A stretch of DNA of 62,813 bases, taken from positions 1-62,813 of the forward strand of contig NZ_QXMG01000035.1 in NCBI RefSeq assembly GCF_003569765.1, read 5' to 3'. This stretch comes from Caldimonas tepidiphila (lineage in GTDB: Bacteria > Pseudomonadota > Gammaproteobacteria > Burkholderiales > Burkholderiaceae_C). A program made the position numbers and the translations under genes. Below, one piece after another: positions 7,782-16,277 of this stretch; positions within the stretch are counted from its first letter, which is position 1, and each line of letters opens with the position of its first letter. Under the pieces are notes generated by a model. That model made no database searches and had not been told where the DNA came from. It worked only from the letters and a program-made list of their open reading frames with translations.

Positions 7782-9476
7782 ATGAGCTCCAACCGCCCCC
7801 TGACGATCCTGGTGTGCGCGCTCGGCGGCGAGGGCGGCGGCGTGCTGTCCGAGTGGCTGTACGACACCGCCGTGCACAGCGGCCACAGCGCGCAGGCCAC
7901 CTCCATCCCCGGCGTCGCGCAGCGCACCGGGGCGACCACCTACTACATCGAGGTGCACCCGCGCCCCGACCGCGAGCTCGGCGGCCGCCGCCCGGTCTTC
8001 AGCCTGAACCCGGTGCCGGGCGCGATCGACCTGCTGGTCTCCTCCGAGCTGCTGGAGACCGCGCGCCAGATCGGGCTGGGCATGGCCGGCGCCGACCGCA
8101 CGGTAGTGGTGAGCTCCAGCGCGCGCACGCTGACCGTGGCCGAGAAGATGCAGCAGGCCGACGGCCGCATGGCGCAGGAAGCTCTGCTCGCCGCGGTGCA
8201 GCGCAACAGCCGCGAGGCCGAGGTGCTGGACATGGCGGCGATGGCGCGCCAGGCCGGCACCGTGATCAGCGCGGTGCTGTTCGGCGCCATCGCCGGCACC
8301 GGGCTGCTGCCATTCAGTCGCAGTGCCTACGAGGAGACGATCCGCCGCTCCGGCAAGGGCGTCGAGGCGAGCCTGCGCGGCTTTTCACTGGCCTACGACG
8401 CGGTGCAGGCGCGCCGCGCGCAGCAGCAGGTCGTGCAGCAGGCGGTGCAGCAGGCAATCGACGGCGCGGCCGCAGCCGCCGCACCGGCCAGGCCGCCGGT
8501 GCCGCTGCCCGACGCGGCACGCGCGCGCTTCCCGCAGCCGGCGCTGGAGCTCGTCGAGCTCGGCTGGGCGCGCCTGGCGGACTACCAGGACCGCAAGTAT
8601 GCCGAGCTGTATCTCGAGCGCCTGCAGCGCGTGCTCGACGCCGAGAAGGCGAGCGATCCGTCGGGCGCGAACGGCCGGGCGGTGACGGCCGAAATGGCGC
8701 GCTGGCTCGCGCTGTGGATGGCCTTCGACGACATCGTGCGTGTGGCCGAGCTGAAGCTGCGCGACAGCCGCGCGGCACGCGTGCGGCGCGAGGTGGCCGC
8801 GGCGCCGGACGAGATCGTGCGCGTCTACGACCACTTCAAGCCCGGCGTGCCGGAGTTCGCGGCGCTGCTGCCCGAGGGCCTGGCTCGCGCCTTGAGCGCC
8901 TGGGACGAGCGCCGCCGCAGGCAGGGCCGCGAGCCCTGGGCACTGCCGCTGAAGATCGGCACGCACTCGGTGCGCGGCGCCCTCGCGCTGCGCTTCGTCG
9001 CGGGGCTGAAGGGCCAGCGCAGGCGCGGCAGCCGTTTTCAGTTGGAGCAGTCGCTGATCGAGCGCTGGCTCGCCTGCGTCGTGCGCGGCACCCGCGAGCA
9101 CTGGGCGCTCGGGCACGAGCTCGCGCAGTGCGGACGGCTGATCAAGGGCTACGGCAGCACCAACGAGCGCGGCAAGGAGAACCTGCTGCACGTCGTCGAC
9201 CACCTCTCGGGCGGCGAGCGCCCCGACACGCCCGCGGCGCAGCGCGTGCAGGCCGTGCAGGCCGCGCGCAAGGCCGCACTCGCCGACGATGCCGGCCGCG
9301 CGCTCGACCAGGTGATGGTCGCGCACGGCGCGCCGCCGCGACCGCTCAGGGCCCAGCCGATCCGCTTCTACAAGCGCAGGCCCGGCGACAATGCGCCGTC
9401 GCCGCGCACCGCGCAGCCGGCCCCGGCCGCCGCGCGCGCCGGCGCCCCGGAACACCAGCCCGCCACCGCCCGATGA
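7782..9476 (+). CDS. iorB: Indolepyruvate oxidoreductase, beta-type subunit with C-terminal extension
   Basis: A 564-residue protein. Residues 1-200 form the gamma-type domain of 2-oxoacid oxidoreductases (CALGGEGGGVLSEWL; SIPGVAQRTGATTYYIEV), the part that binds CoA and works with the ThDP subunit. The C-terminal two thirds (from about 240 to 490) match the conserved extension found in the aerobic beta-subunit family (DUF6537-like). The last 60 residues are Pro/Ala-rich. It follows the Bug receptor by 10 bases and overlaps the thioesterase start by 4 bases (ATGA). Together with iorA it should form the active enzyme. Confidence 0.85.
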   Translation: MSSNRPLTILVCALGGEGGGVLSEWLYDTAVHSGHSAQATSIPGVAQRTGATTYYIEVHPRPDRELGGRRPVFSLNPVPGAIDLLVSSELLETARQIGLGMAGADRTVVVSSSARTLTVAEKMQQADGRMAQEALLAAVQRNSREAEVLDMAAMARQAGTVISAVLFGAIAGTGLLPFSRSAYEETIRRSGKGVEASLRGFSLAYDAVQARRAQQQVVQQAVQQAIDGAAAAAAPARPPVPLPDAARARFPQPALELVELGWARLADYQDRKYAELYLERLQRVLDAEKASDPSGANGRAVTAEMARWLALWMAFDDIVRVAELKLRDSRAARVRREVAAAPDEIVRVYDHFKPGVPEFAALLPEGLARALSAWDERRRRQGREPWALPLKIGTHSVRGALALRFVAGLKGQRRRGSRFQLEQSLIERWLACVVRGTREHWALGHELAQCGRLIKGYGSTNERGKENLLHVVDHLSGGERPDTPAAQRVQAVQAARKAALADDAGRALDQVMVAHGAPPRPLRAQPIRFYKRRPGDNAPSPRTAQPAPAAARAGAPEHQPATAR

Positions 9477-9946
9477 ACGCACCCGAGTCCCTTCCCCGCA
9501 GCCCGGCCGCCGAGGCCGAGCCCGCCGCACCGGCCGACAGCGACGCGCTCCACAAGGTCGCCGTCGAGTTCGGCGACTGCGACCCCGCCGGCATCGTCTA
9601 CTTCCCGAACTTCTACCGCTGGATGGACGCGGCGAGCCGCCACTACTTCGTGCACCGGGGCGTGCCGGCGTGGCGCGAGACGGAAAGGCGCTGGGGCGTG
9701 ATCGGCACGCCGATCGTCGACGCGCAGACGCGCTTCCTGCGCCCGGCGAGCTACGGCGACCGGCTCGCGATCGAGACCGAGGTGATCGAGTGGCGCGGCA
9801 AGAGCTTCGTGCAGCGCCACCGCATCTGGTGCGACGGAAAGCTGCTGGTCGAGGGCACCGAGGTGCGCGTGTTCGCGGCGCACCGCGAGGGCGGCGGCAT
9901 CCGCGCGGTCGAGGCGCCGGAGATCCGCGCGCTCTGCGAGGGCTGA
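9473..9946 (+). CDS. 4-hydroxybenzoyl-CoA thioesterase family acyl-CoA thioesterase
   Basis: A 157-residue hotdog-fold protein. After a Pro/Ala-rich leader comes FGDCDPAGIVYFPNFYRW (33-50), the active-site helix signature of the 4HBT family with the catalytic aspartate at position 37. Family members hydrolyse aryl- or acyl-CoA. Its ATG overlaps the iorB stop (ATGA), so translation is coupled. This suggests the aryl-acetyl-CoA made by IorAB can be cleaved to the free acid, for example indole- or phenylacetate. The gene ends 16 bases before a convergent gene. Confidence 0.88.
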   Translation: MNAPESLPRSPAAEAEPAAPADSDALHKVAVEFGDCDPAGIVYFPNFYRWMDAASRHYFVHRGVPAWRETERRWGVIGTPIVDAQTRFLRPASYGDRLAIETEVIEWRGKSFVQRHRIWCDGKLLVEGTEVRVFAAHREGGGIRAVEAPEIRALCEG

Positions 9947-9962
9947 GCGGCCTGGCGGGCCC

Positions 9963-11543
9963 TCACTCGCGTCCGAGCGCCGCGGCCACCGCATCGGCCA
10001 GCGCCGCGAGCTCGGCGCGCGGGATGTCGGTGTCGATCGTCCAGGCGTGCGCCCGCTCGTCCTCGCCCAGCGGCTCGTGCACGCGCAACTGCAGGTCCAG
10101 CACGCTTTCGCCCGCGTCCGACGGGTCCTCGCCGGCGGCCGAGCGCTCGCGCAGCCGGGTGCGCAGCACCTCGTGCGACGCGCGGCACTCGACGAGCGCG
10201 AAGCGCGCGCCGAGCCCGGCGGCGAGCGCTCGCATCGCGTCGCGCTCGCCGCGGCGCAGGAAGGCGGCATCGATCACCACCGGCGTGCCGCCTTCGAGCA
10301 GCGTGCGCGCCAGCGCCTCCAGCTCGGCATAGGTGCGCCGCGTCGCGTCGGGCCCGTAGAGCGCGCTGCCCACGGCCGGCCGCTCGGTCGGCGCCATGCC
10401 GAACAGGCGCTTCCTCTCGACGTCCGAGCGCAGCCGCACCGCGCCGAGCGCCTCCAGCAGGCCCTGCGCGACACTGCTCTTGCCGCTGCCCGAGAGCCCG
10501 CAGGTCAGCACCAGGCGCCGCGGGCGCGGCCGCGCGAGCGTCTCGGCGAGCGCGAGCCGGGACTGGAAGGCGGCGAGCTGCCGCAGGCCTTCCCCCGATT
10601 CCGGCGCGAGCTGGCCCGCGCGCAGCAGCGCGACCTTCGCGCGCACCAGCGCCCGGTACACCGAGAAGAAGGGCAGCAGCGCCAGCGCCCCGCGGTCGCC
10701 CGTGGCCTCGCTCCAGCCGCTGACGAAACGCCAGGCCAGACGCGGCAGGCCGTGGGCCATCAGGTCCATGAAGGGAAAGGCCGCATCGCTCGCGACGTCG
10801 ATGTGGCGCAGCTCCGGGTCGAACTCGATCGCGTCGAAGGGCAGCGGCTCGCCGTCGATCAGGACCAGGTTGGCGAGGTGCAGGTCGCCGTGGCACTCGC
10901 GCACGCGGCCCTCGCTCAGCCGCTGCGCCAGCCGCTGCGCGATGCGCTCGAACTCCGCGCGCGTCCACTGCTCGAGCGCCGCGAGGCGCGCGGCCTGCGC
11001 GGGCGCCTCGTCGGCGAGCTCGCGCAGGTTGTCGAGCGCCCAGCGCAGCACGCCCTGCGGCGCGCCGAAGCCCGGCGGCGACGGCGCCAGGCCGGCGTGG
11101 AAGGCCGCGACGCGCTGCGCGAGCCGGTCCGCCAGCGCCGCCGTCAGCCGGCCCTGCCGGGCGAGCTCCGACAGCAGCGCGCCGCCGTCGAAGCGGCGCA
11201 TGCGCAGCGCCCAGTCCAGGGCCGTGCGGTCCTCGGCAGGCGTCTCGCCGAAGCGCGGCTGCTGCGGCGTGCCGACCACCGGCCGCACGTCCAGGTAGAG
11301 CCCCGGCGCGGTGCGGCGGTTCAGGCGCAGCTCCTCCTCGCAGAAATGGCGCCGCCGCTGCAGCGTCGAGAAGTCGGCGAAGCCGGTGGCGAGCGGCTTC
11401 TTCAGCTTCCAGGCGCTGTCGGCGGCGAGCAGCACGGTCGACAGGTGGGTGTGCAGCACCTGCACCGGCGCGCCGCCGGGCGCGGCGGCGAGCGCGCGGC
11501 GCAGGCCGTCGACGAGCCTCAGGTGGTCTTGCAGCGGGTCCAT
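9963..11543 (-). CDS. Aminoglycoside-phosphotransferase-like / P-loop kinase fusion protein
   Basis: A 526-residue two-domain protein. The N-terminal half is an APH-type kinase fold with the Brenner motif CHGDLHLANL at about 214-223 and a following DAIEFDP metal-binding segment. The C-terminal third is a P-loop ATPase of the AAA_33/zeta-like kind with Walker A GLSGSGKSS near 347-355, then a pattern (SDVERKRLFG) seen in small-molecule kinases. This fusion is widespread in proteobacteria and its substrate is unknown; resistance should not be inferred. The start at 11543 is used because it begins the conserved part; an in-frame codon at 11600 adds a low-complexity leader. Confidence 0.82.
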   Translation of the reverse strand: MDPLQDHLRLVDGLRRALAAAPGGAPVQVLHTHLSTVLLAADSAWKLKKPLATGFADFSTLQRRRHFCEEELRLNRRTAPGLYLDVRPVVGTPQQPRFGETPAEDRTALDWALRMRRFDGGALLSELARQGRLTAALADRLAQRVAAFHAGLAPSPPGFGAPQGVLRWALDNLRELADEAPAQAARLAALEQWTRAEFERIAQRLAQRLSEGRVRECHGDLHLANLVLIDGEPLPFDAIEFDPELRHIDVASDAAFPFMDLMAHGLPRLAWRFVSGWSEATGDRGALALLPFFSVYRALVRAKVALLRAGQLAPESGEGLRQLAAFQSRLALAETLARPRPRRLVLTCGLSGSGKSSVAQGLLEALGAVRLRSDVERKRLFGMAPTERPAVGSALYGPDATRRTYAELEALARTLLEGGTPVVIDAAFLRRGERDAMRALAAGLGARFALVECRASHEVLRTRLRERSAAGEDPSDAGESVLDLQLRVHEPLGEDERAHAWTIDTDIPRAELAALADAVAAALGRE

Positions 11544-11662
11544 CGGCGCGCATCGTCGCACGGGCGCGCGGCCGCCGCAGCCGGGCGACCCTGCCGGCAC
11601 GCAGGTCGTGTCGGCGCCGCTACAGTGCGGGCTGCCGACGCTCTCCCCTTGCGAGTCCCGCC

Positions 11663-12166
11663 TTGCCCACGCTGCACACCCGCCCCCTCGCCCCGCCGAT
11701 CGCCGCCGAGGCGCCTGCCGTGCCCGCCGCGCCCGGGGGCCGGCCGCGCGACCCGCAGCGCCACCCGGTCGAGGTGCGGCCGAGCGCGATCGACGGCCTC
11801 GGCGCCTTCGCGCTGGCGCCGATCCCGGCGCGGGCCAAGATCGGCGAGGTGCGCGGCGAGCCGGTCTCGATCGCCGAGGCCGAGCGCCGCGCGCGTGCCG
11901 CCGAGCGCGCCACCGGCCGCATCATGATGATCGCGGTGTCGCAGCGCCGCGCGATCGACGCGACGCATTCGCAGGACCCGCTGCGCTACGCCAACCACTC
12001 CTGCGCGCCGAACGTGGTGCTCAGGACCGAGCAGGGGCGCGCCGCCTTCTACGCGCTGCGCGACATCGACGCGGGCGAGGAGCTCACGCTGCGCTACGGC
12101 GAGACGCACCACGCCGGACGGCTCGCCTGCCGCTGCGGCGCGCCGCGCTGCGCCGGGCGGCTGTAG
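11663..12166 (+). CDS. SET-domain protein with post-SET cysteine cluster
   Basis: A 167-residue protein that is essentially a SET domain. DGLGAFAL starts the fold, YANHSCAPN near 109-117 is the NHS(C) active-site knot, and LRYGE near 142 supplies the catalytic tyrosine region. Cys156, Cys158 and Cys163 form the post-SET CxCGxxxC zinc site. SET proteins transfer methyl groups from S-adenosylmethionine to protein lysines. The start codon appears to be TTG at 11663; no better ATG precedes the conserved domain. The first 35 residues are Pro/Ala-rich. It diverges from the kinase fusion with a 119-base gap. The substrate is unknown. Confidence 0.82.
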   Translation: MPTLHTRPLAPPIAAEAPAVPAAPGGRPRDPQRHPVEVRPSAIDGLGAFALAPIPARAKIGEVRGEPVSIAEAERRARAAERATGRIMMIAVSQRRAIDATHSQDPLRYANHSCAPNVVLRTEQGRAAFYALRDIDAGEELTLRYGETHHAGRLACRCGAPRCAGRL

Positions 12167-12172
12167 GCCTCT

Positions 12173-13093
12173 TCAGGCGCCGGCCTCCGGCCTGCACGCG
12201 GCGCCCGGCGCCATCGGCCGCTCGCGCGGCGGCCCGTGCAGCACGCGCCAGCGCATCGCCTCCACCGCCGGCGGCAGCACGCGGCGCCGGCGCAGCGCCC
12301 AGGGCAGGCCCGGCAGCGCGGCGCGCAGCACCGTGCCGAGGAGACCCTGCGCTCGGGCCTCGCGCAGCACGCGGCGCGTCTCGAACAAGGCCCTCCGCCA
12401 CGGCAGCCGCAGCCATGCGATCCACAGCGTGTTGCGCGCCATCAGCAGCCGGCGCCCGCGCGAGTCGCGCACGCTCGACGGATGGTGGTGCACGACGAGC
12501 CCGGGCACGTAGACGATCTGCCAGCCGGCGGCCAGCAGGTCCAGCCCCAGCAGCCGCTCCTCGCAGCCGAGGAAGAGCCGCGGCTCGTAGCCCCCTGCCG
12601 CCGAGAAGGCCGCGGTGCGCATCACCACCGCGCCGGCCATGAAGCCGATCAGCGCCGGGCCGGGAAGGCCCGCGGCCGGCAGCGGGCTCGTCGCCATCAC
12701 CTCGCAGGTCGGGTCCTCGCGCCCCTCGGGGCCGACCAGCACGCGCGCATTCAGCGCGCCGATGCGCGGGTGCGCGTCGAGCAGGTCGGCCGCGCGCGCG
12801 AGCGAGCCCGGCGCCCACCAGGTGTCGTCGTCGCAGAAGGCGACATAGTGGGTGCGGACCCGCGCGACACCGGCGTTGCGCCCCGCCGCGCCCAGGTTGC
12901 CGCCGGTGTCCACCACCGTGACCTGCGGGAACTCGCGCGCGACGCGCGCGGCGGTGCCGTCGCGCGAGGCGTTGTCGGCGACGACGATCGCCGGCCGCTC
13001 GGGCAGCCGGGCGAGCTCGACGAGCGTGCGCAGCAGCTCGCCGACGCGCTCGTGCGTCAGCACCACCACCGTGATGCGCTCATCGGGCGTCAT
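12173..13093 (-). CDS. Family 2 glycosyltransferase
   Basis: A 306-residue GT-A enzyme: ITVVVLTHERVGELLRTL opens the nucleotide-binding half, VADNASRDGT follows, and CDDDTWW (Asp88-Asp90) is the metal-binding DXD motif. FLGCEERLLGLDL near 190 fits the acceptor-side acidic motif. There is no membrane segment. Its start lies inside the upstream PIG-L deacetylase gene (14-base overlap), so the pair is translationally linked. This suggests a glycan is built and de-N-acetylated by the two products. The sugar and acceptor are unknown. This pair is 36 kb from the capsule locus. Confidence 0.85.
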   Translation of the reverse strand: MTPDERITVVVLTHERVGELLRTLVELARLPERPAIVVADNASRDGTAARVAREFPQVTVVDTGGNLGAAGRNAGVARVRTHYVAFCDDDTWWAPGSLARAADLLDAHPRIGALNARVLVGPEGREDPTCEVMATSPLPAAGLPGPALIGFMAGAVVMRTAAFSAAGGYEPRLFLGCEERLLGLDLLAAGWQIVYVPGLVVHHHPSSVRDSRGRRLLMARNTLWIAWLRLPWRRALFETRRVLREARAQGLLGTVLRAALPGLPWALRRRRVLPPAVEAMRWRVLHGPPRERPMAPGAACRPEAGA

Positions 13094-13793
13094 CGCCTTG
13101 TCCCTCCTCGTCGAGGCCGAGCCGCCAGTAGCGCTCCGGCGCCTCCAGGTCGGCCGGCACCGCGGGGCCGAAGGCGCGCAACTGACTCGCGTAGTGCGCC
13201 AGCGCGCGGCGCTTCGCCTGCGGCGGGCCGCTGCGCAGCGGGAACGCGGGTGTGGCGACGATGCCGGCGCCGGCGAGCGCGACGAGACGGCGCTGCAGCC
13301 GGCCCGGGATGCGGCGGTAGAGCGCGTCCTCGACCGCGAGCCACAGCCGCCCGGGGGCGGCGCGCAGCAGCCGCAGCCCGGCCTCGTGCACGCGCTCGTG
13401 GTCCGAGTGGAACAGGCCCATCGGCAGCACCACCGCGTCCGGGCGGGCCGCGTCGATTTCCGCGCCCAGTGCGTCGGCGAGCGCCGCGACGCAAGGCCGC
13501 TGCGGCGCCGCGTACTGGTCGTCGACGAAGCCGAGCCAACGCGGCGCGGCCCCCAGCACCTCGAGCGCCGCGCGGTCCTCGGCGCGTCGCGCCGGCATCG
13601 CCTCGTCGCTGCTGCCGAAGCCGCAGCGCCGGTCCCAGTCGGCAAGCGGCAGCCCGGGCGGGGGATCGCCCGCGAACACCGTGACGACGACGCTGCCCGG
13701 GTGCGCGGCGAGCAGCTCGCCGCAGCCGAACACCGCGTCGTCGAGATGCGGCGAGACCACCAGCAGGCGTTCGAGCGGCGGCAGCGCGGGCAT
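13080..13793 (-). CDS. PIG-L family zinc-dependent deacetylase
   Basis: A 237-residue member of the GlcNAc-PI de-N-acetylase (LmbE/PIG-L) fold. SPHLDDAVFGC places His16, Asp18 and Asp19 as the metal/catalytic PHxDD motif, and HSDHERVHEAG (129 onward) is the second histidine motif. Such enzymes remove acetyl groups from N-acetylglucosamine-containing substrates. It overlaps the GT2 gene by 14 bases and lies 23 bases downstream of the metallo-hydrolase gene, so the three probably form one minus-strand transcript. Confidence 0.87.
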   Translation of the reverse strand: MPALPPLERLLVVSPHLDDAVFGCGELLAAHPGSVVVTVFAGDPPPGLPLADWDRRCGFGSSDEAMPARRAEDRAALEVLGAAPRWLGFVDDQYAAPQRPCVAALADALGAEIDAARPDAVVLPMGLFHSDHERVHEAGLRLLRAAPGRLWLAVEDALYRRIPGRLQRRLVALAGAGIVATPAFPLRSGPPQAKRRALAHYASQLRAFGPAVPADLEAPERYWRLGLDEEGQGDDAR

Positions 13794-13816
13794 GCGGTCG
13801 GCGGGGCGGCGGCGGC

Positions 13817-14833
13817 TCAGGGCAGGCGCTGGCGCGGCACGCGGAACTCGTGCGTGTCGCCGTGCGACAGGTACTTCACCTTCTGCTCGAGGCCCGCGGC
13901 CCGCACCGCCTTCCTGAAGTCCTCCAGCGGCGACATGAACACCGCGTAGTCGTTGTAGTGGATCGGGATCGCGGTGGCCGGGTCGATCATGCGCAGCGCC
14001 TGCACGCCCTGCTCGGCGTCCATCGTCACCAGCACGCCGAAGACGCGCGTGCCGCCGAGGTGCAGCAGCGCCAGGTCGATGCCGGGATGGCGCCGCGGGA
14101 TCTCGCGGAGCTCGTCGATCGCCAGCGTGTCGCCGCTGATGTACATGCGCCAGAGCTGCCGGCCGGCGCGGTCGTGGAACTCCAGCAGGCTGCCCATTAC
14201 GTCGGGCAGCGCGAGCCGCGCGCCGGTGGGGCCGTGGCGGCCGGGCATCGCGCTGATGCGCAGCCGCGCGTCGCCGCGGCGCAGCTCGACCGACTGCCAG
14301 GTGTCGAGCGCCTGCACCGCGGTGAAGCCGCGCTCGCGCAGCTGGCGCGCCGCATGGTCAGTCGTGACGATGCGCGTGTCGCGCGGCAGCTTCTCCTCGA
14401 CGATCTGGTCGAAGTGGTCGCCGTGGTAGTGCGACAGCAGCACCAGGTCGACCGGCGGCAACTGCTCGAACTTCATCGCCGGGTCGGTCAGCCGCGGCGA
14501 CTTCAGCCCGTAGCCGAGGTGGGCGTGGTCGCCCTTGTGCAGGAAGTTCGGGTCGGTGAGGATCGTGAAGCCGGCATAGCGCAGGATCACCGTGGCGGTA
14601 CCGACGAAGTAGACGGAGCCGCTTTCCAGCACCGGCGCCTTGTCCGGTGCCGGCAGGTTCCAGACATGCACCGGCTCAGGCGGCGCCGGCGCCTGCGCGG
14701 GCACCGGCGGCGGCAGCTGCGCCGAGGGCCACTGCGCCACGGCCGCGCCCGGCAGGCCGAGCGCCACCGCCAGCCCCCAGGCCGCCAGTCTCCGTCCCCA
14801 CCGCGCTCCTGCTTGCATCATGGCCCCCGTCAA
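13817..14833 (-). CDS. Secreted MBL-fold metallo-hydrolase
   Basis: A 338-residue beta-lactamase-fold hydrolase with an N-terminal signal peptide (LAAWGLAVALGLPGAAVAQW). LLSHYHGDHFDQ is the zinc-binding HxHxDH motif, and the later DTLAIDEL and HLGG segments fit a UlaG-like member. Substrates of this branch vary (lactones, phosphodiesters, N-acyl lipids) and cannot be chosen here. GGAGGG sits 8 bases before a TTG at 14833, so TTG is the likely start; an ATG pair follows four codons later. It shares its upstream region with the divergent stressosome operon. Confidence 0.8.
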   Translation of the reverse strand: MTGAMMQAGARWGRRLAAWGLAVALGLPGAAVAQWPSAQLPPPVPAQAPAPPEPVHVWNLPAPDKAPVLESGSVYFVGTATVILRYAGFTILTDPNFLHKGDHAHLGYGLKSPRLTDPAMKFEQLPPVDLVLLSHYHGDHFDQIVEEKLPRDTRIVTTDHAARQLRERGFTAVQALDTWQSVELRRGDARLRISAMPGRHGPTGARLALPDVMGSLLEFHDRAGRQLWRMYISGDTLAIDELREIPRRHPGIDLALLHLGGTRVFGVLVTMDAEQGVQALRMIDPATAIPIHYNDYAVFMSPLEDFRKAVRAAGLEQKVKYLSHGDTHEFRVPRQRLP

Positions 14834-14886
14834 GCACCGTTCCCTCCGGCAGCGGCAAGGCGGGTTCCCGGCCTCTTCCGCGGCCC

Positions 14887-14916
14887 GGGGGTAGGCACAC
14901 TCTTTGCTCTACCCCC
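14887..14916 (+). promoter_or_regulatory. Candidate sigma-54 promoter inside an inverted repeat, ahead of rsbR
   Basis: AGGCACACTCTTTGCT (14893-14908) places GG at 14894-14895 and GC at 14906-14907, the exact 12-base GG-to-GC spacing of sigma-54 promoters, with GGCAC and TTGC conserved. It is nested between GGGGGTAG (14887-14894) and CTACCCCC (14909-14916), a perfect 8-bp inverted repeat. It reads toward rsbR, with the start codon about 120 bases downstream. Sigma-54 use implies an activator that is not identified in the window. Confidence 0.45.
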
Positions 14917-15034
14917 TGTCCGGAGGCCGGCCGCGCCTTCGATCGAAGAATGGAACACCCGCCTCGACGGGACAAGACACATCAACATCCAACAACGTGC
15001 CGGCGGTCACCGCCGCGCTTCCGGGAGGAACCGA

Positions 15035-15907
15035 ATGCCGAATCAGGCCCTGAACCAGTTGGGCGAATTGCTGGCCACCCAGCAGGATCGCATCCTGAGC
15101 GAGTGGCTGCGCGACCAGAACGCACTGATGTCACGCAGGGGCGCGCTGTCGCAATCGCAGAATCGGCAGGAATCGGAAGAATTTTTTACCGCCTTGCGCT
15201 CCGCCTTGCAGCGTGCGCACGGCGACGATCTCGCCACGCCCGAGTGGGACGAGGTGCGGCACGTGATGGCCGCGCTGTCGTCGACGCGCGCGCGCCAGGG
15301 CTTCACGCCGTCGGAGACGGCGACCTTCGTCTTCTCGCTGAAGCAGGCGGTGTTCGGCGCGCTGCGCGAGGCACTTGCCGGCGACGCGGCGCTGCTGGCC
15401 GAGCGCACCTGGCTCGTGAGCACGCTGCTCGACCGCATCGGCCTGCACACGATCGAGGTCTTCCAGCAAAGCCGCGAGGAAGTGATCGCGCGACAGCAGC
15501 AGGAGCTGCTCGAGCTCTCGACGCCGGTGGTGCAGCTGTGGGAGAACGTGATCGCGCTGCCGCTGATCGGCACGCTCGACAGCGCCCGCACGCAGGTGGT
15601 GATGGAGAACCTGCTGCAGAAGATCGTCGAGACCGGCTCGTCGATCGCGATCATCGACATCACCGGCGTGCCCACTGTCGACACGCTGGTCGCGCAGCAC
15701 CTGCTCAAGACCGTGGCGGCGGCGCGCCTGATGGGGGCGGACTGCATCATCAGCGGCATCCGGCCGCAGATCGCGCAGACCATCGTGCACCTCGGTGTCG
15801 ATTTGTCGGAGGTGACCACCAAGGCCACGCTCGCCGACGCCTTCATCGTTGCGCTCAAGCGCAGCGGCTCCTCGCTAGAACTGAACGCAGCACGCAAAGC
15901 CGCCTGA
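15035..15907 (+). CDS. rsbR: RsbR-type stressosome sensor/scaffold protein
   Basis: A 290-residue protein. Residues 1-150 are an all-helical RsbRD-like N-terminal sensor domain, residues 150-165 a linker helix, and 165-280 a STAS domain. Both regions phosphorylated by RsbT in RsbR proteins are kept: DITGVPTVDT and QIAQTIVHLG. RsbR and RsbS build the 1.8-MDa stressosome that holds RsbT until stress. GGGAGGAA precedes the ATG. It heads a six-gene run with gaps of 0-9 bases or overlaps, so the set is one operon. Confidence 0.92.
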   Translation: MPNQALNQLGELLATQQDRILSEWLRDQNALMSRRGALSQSQNRQESEEFFTALRSALQRAHGDDLATPEWDEVRHVMAALSSTRARQGFTPSETATFVFSLKQAVFGALREALAGDAALLAERTWLVSTLLDRIGLHTIEVFQQSREEVIARQQQELLELSTPVVQLWENVIALPLIGTLDSARTQVVMENLLQKIVETGSSIAIIDITGVPTVDTLVAQHLLKTVAAARLMGADCIISGIRPQIAQTIVHLGVDLSEVTTKATLADAFIVALKRSGSSLELNAARKAA

Positions 15908-15911
15908 CGCG

Positions 15912-16268
15912 ATGGACCGAATACCCATTCTGAAGATGGGGCGCTTCCTGCTCGTGACGGTGCAGGTGGACATGTACGACCGCCTCGCGCTCACGCTGCA
16001 GGACGACCTGACCACGCGCATCGTGCGCGACCGCGCGCGTGGCGTGCTCATCGACATCTCCTCGCTCGACGTGGTGGACTCCTTCATCGGCCGCATGATC
16101 GGCAACATCGCCGCGATGTCGCGGGTGCTGGACGCGCAGACGGTGGTGGTCGGCATGCAGCCGGCGGTGGCGATCACGCTGGTCGAGCTGGGGCTGACGC
16201 TCGAGGGCGTGCGCACCGCGCTCAACGTGGAGCGAGGCATGGCGCTGCTGCAGTCGGCTCTCGACTGA
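15912..16268 (+). CDS. rsbS: RsbS stressosome STAS protein
   Basis: A 118-residue single STAS domain. DISSLDVVDSFIG contains Ser57, matching the serine that RsbT phosphorylates in Bacillus RsbS, and GMQPAVAITLVELG is the conserved second half of the family. As in other stressosomes it should bind RsbT when unphosphorylated. It lies 4 bases after rsbR. Confidence 0.93.
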   Translation: MDRIPILKMGRFLLVTVQVDMYDRLALTLQDDLTTRIVRDRARGVLIDISSLDVVDSFIGRMIGNIAAMSRVLDAQTVVVGMQPAVAITLVELGLTLEGVRTALNVERGMALLQSALD

Positions 16269-16277
16269 AGGCGCGGC

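Noticed and set aside
9963-11543. APH-like domain as an aminoglycoside resistance gene
   Set aside because: The fusion with a P-loop kinase is a widespread family with unknown substrate, and there is no resistance context.
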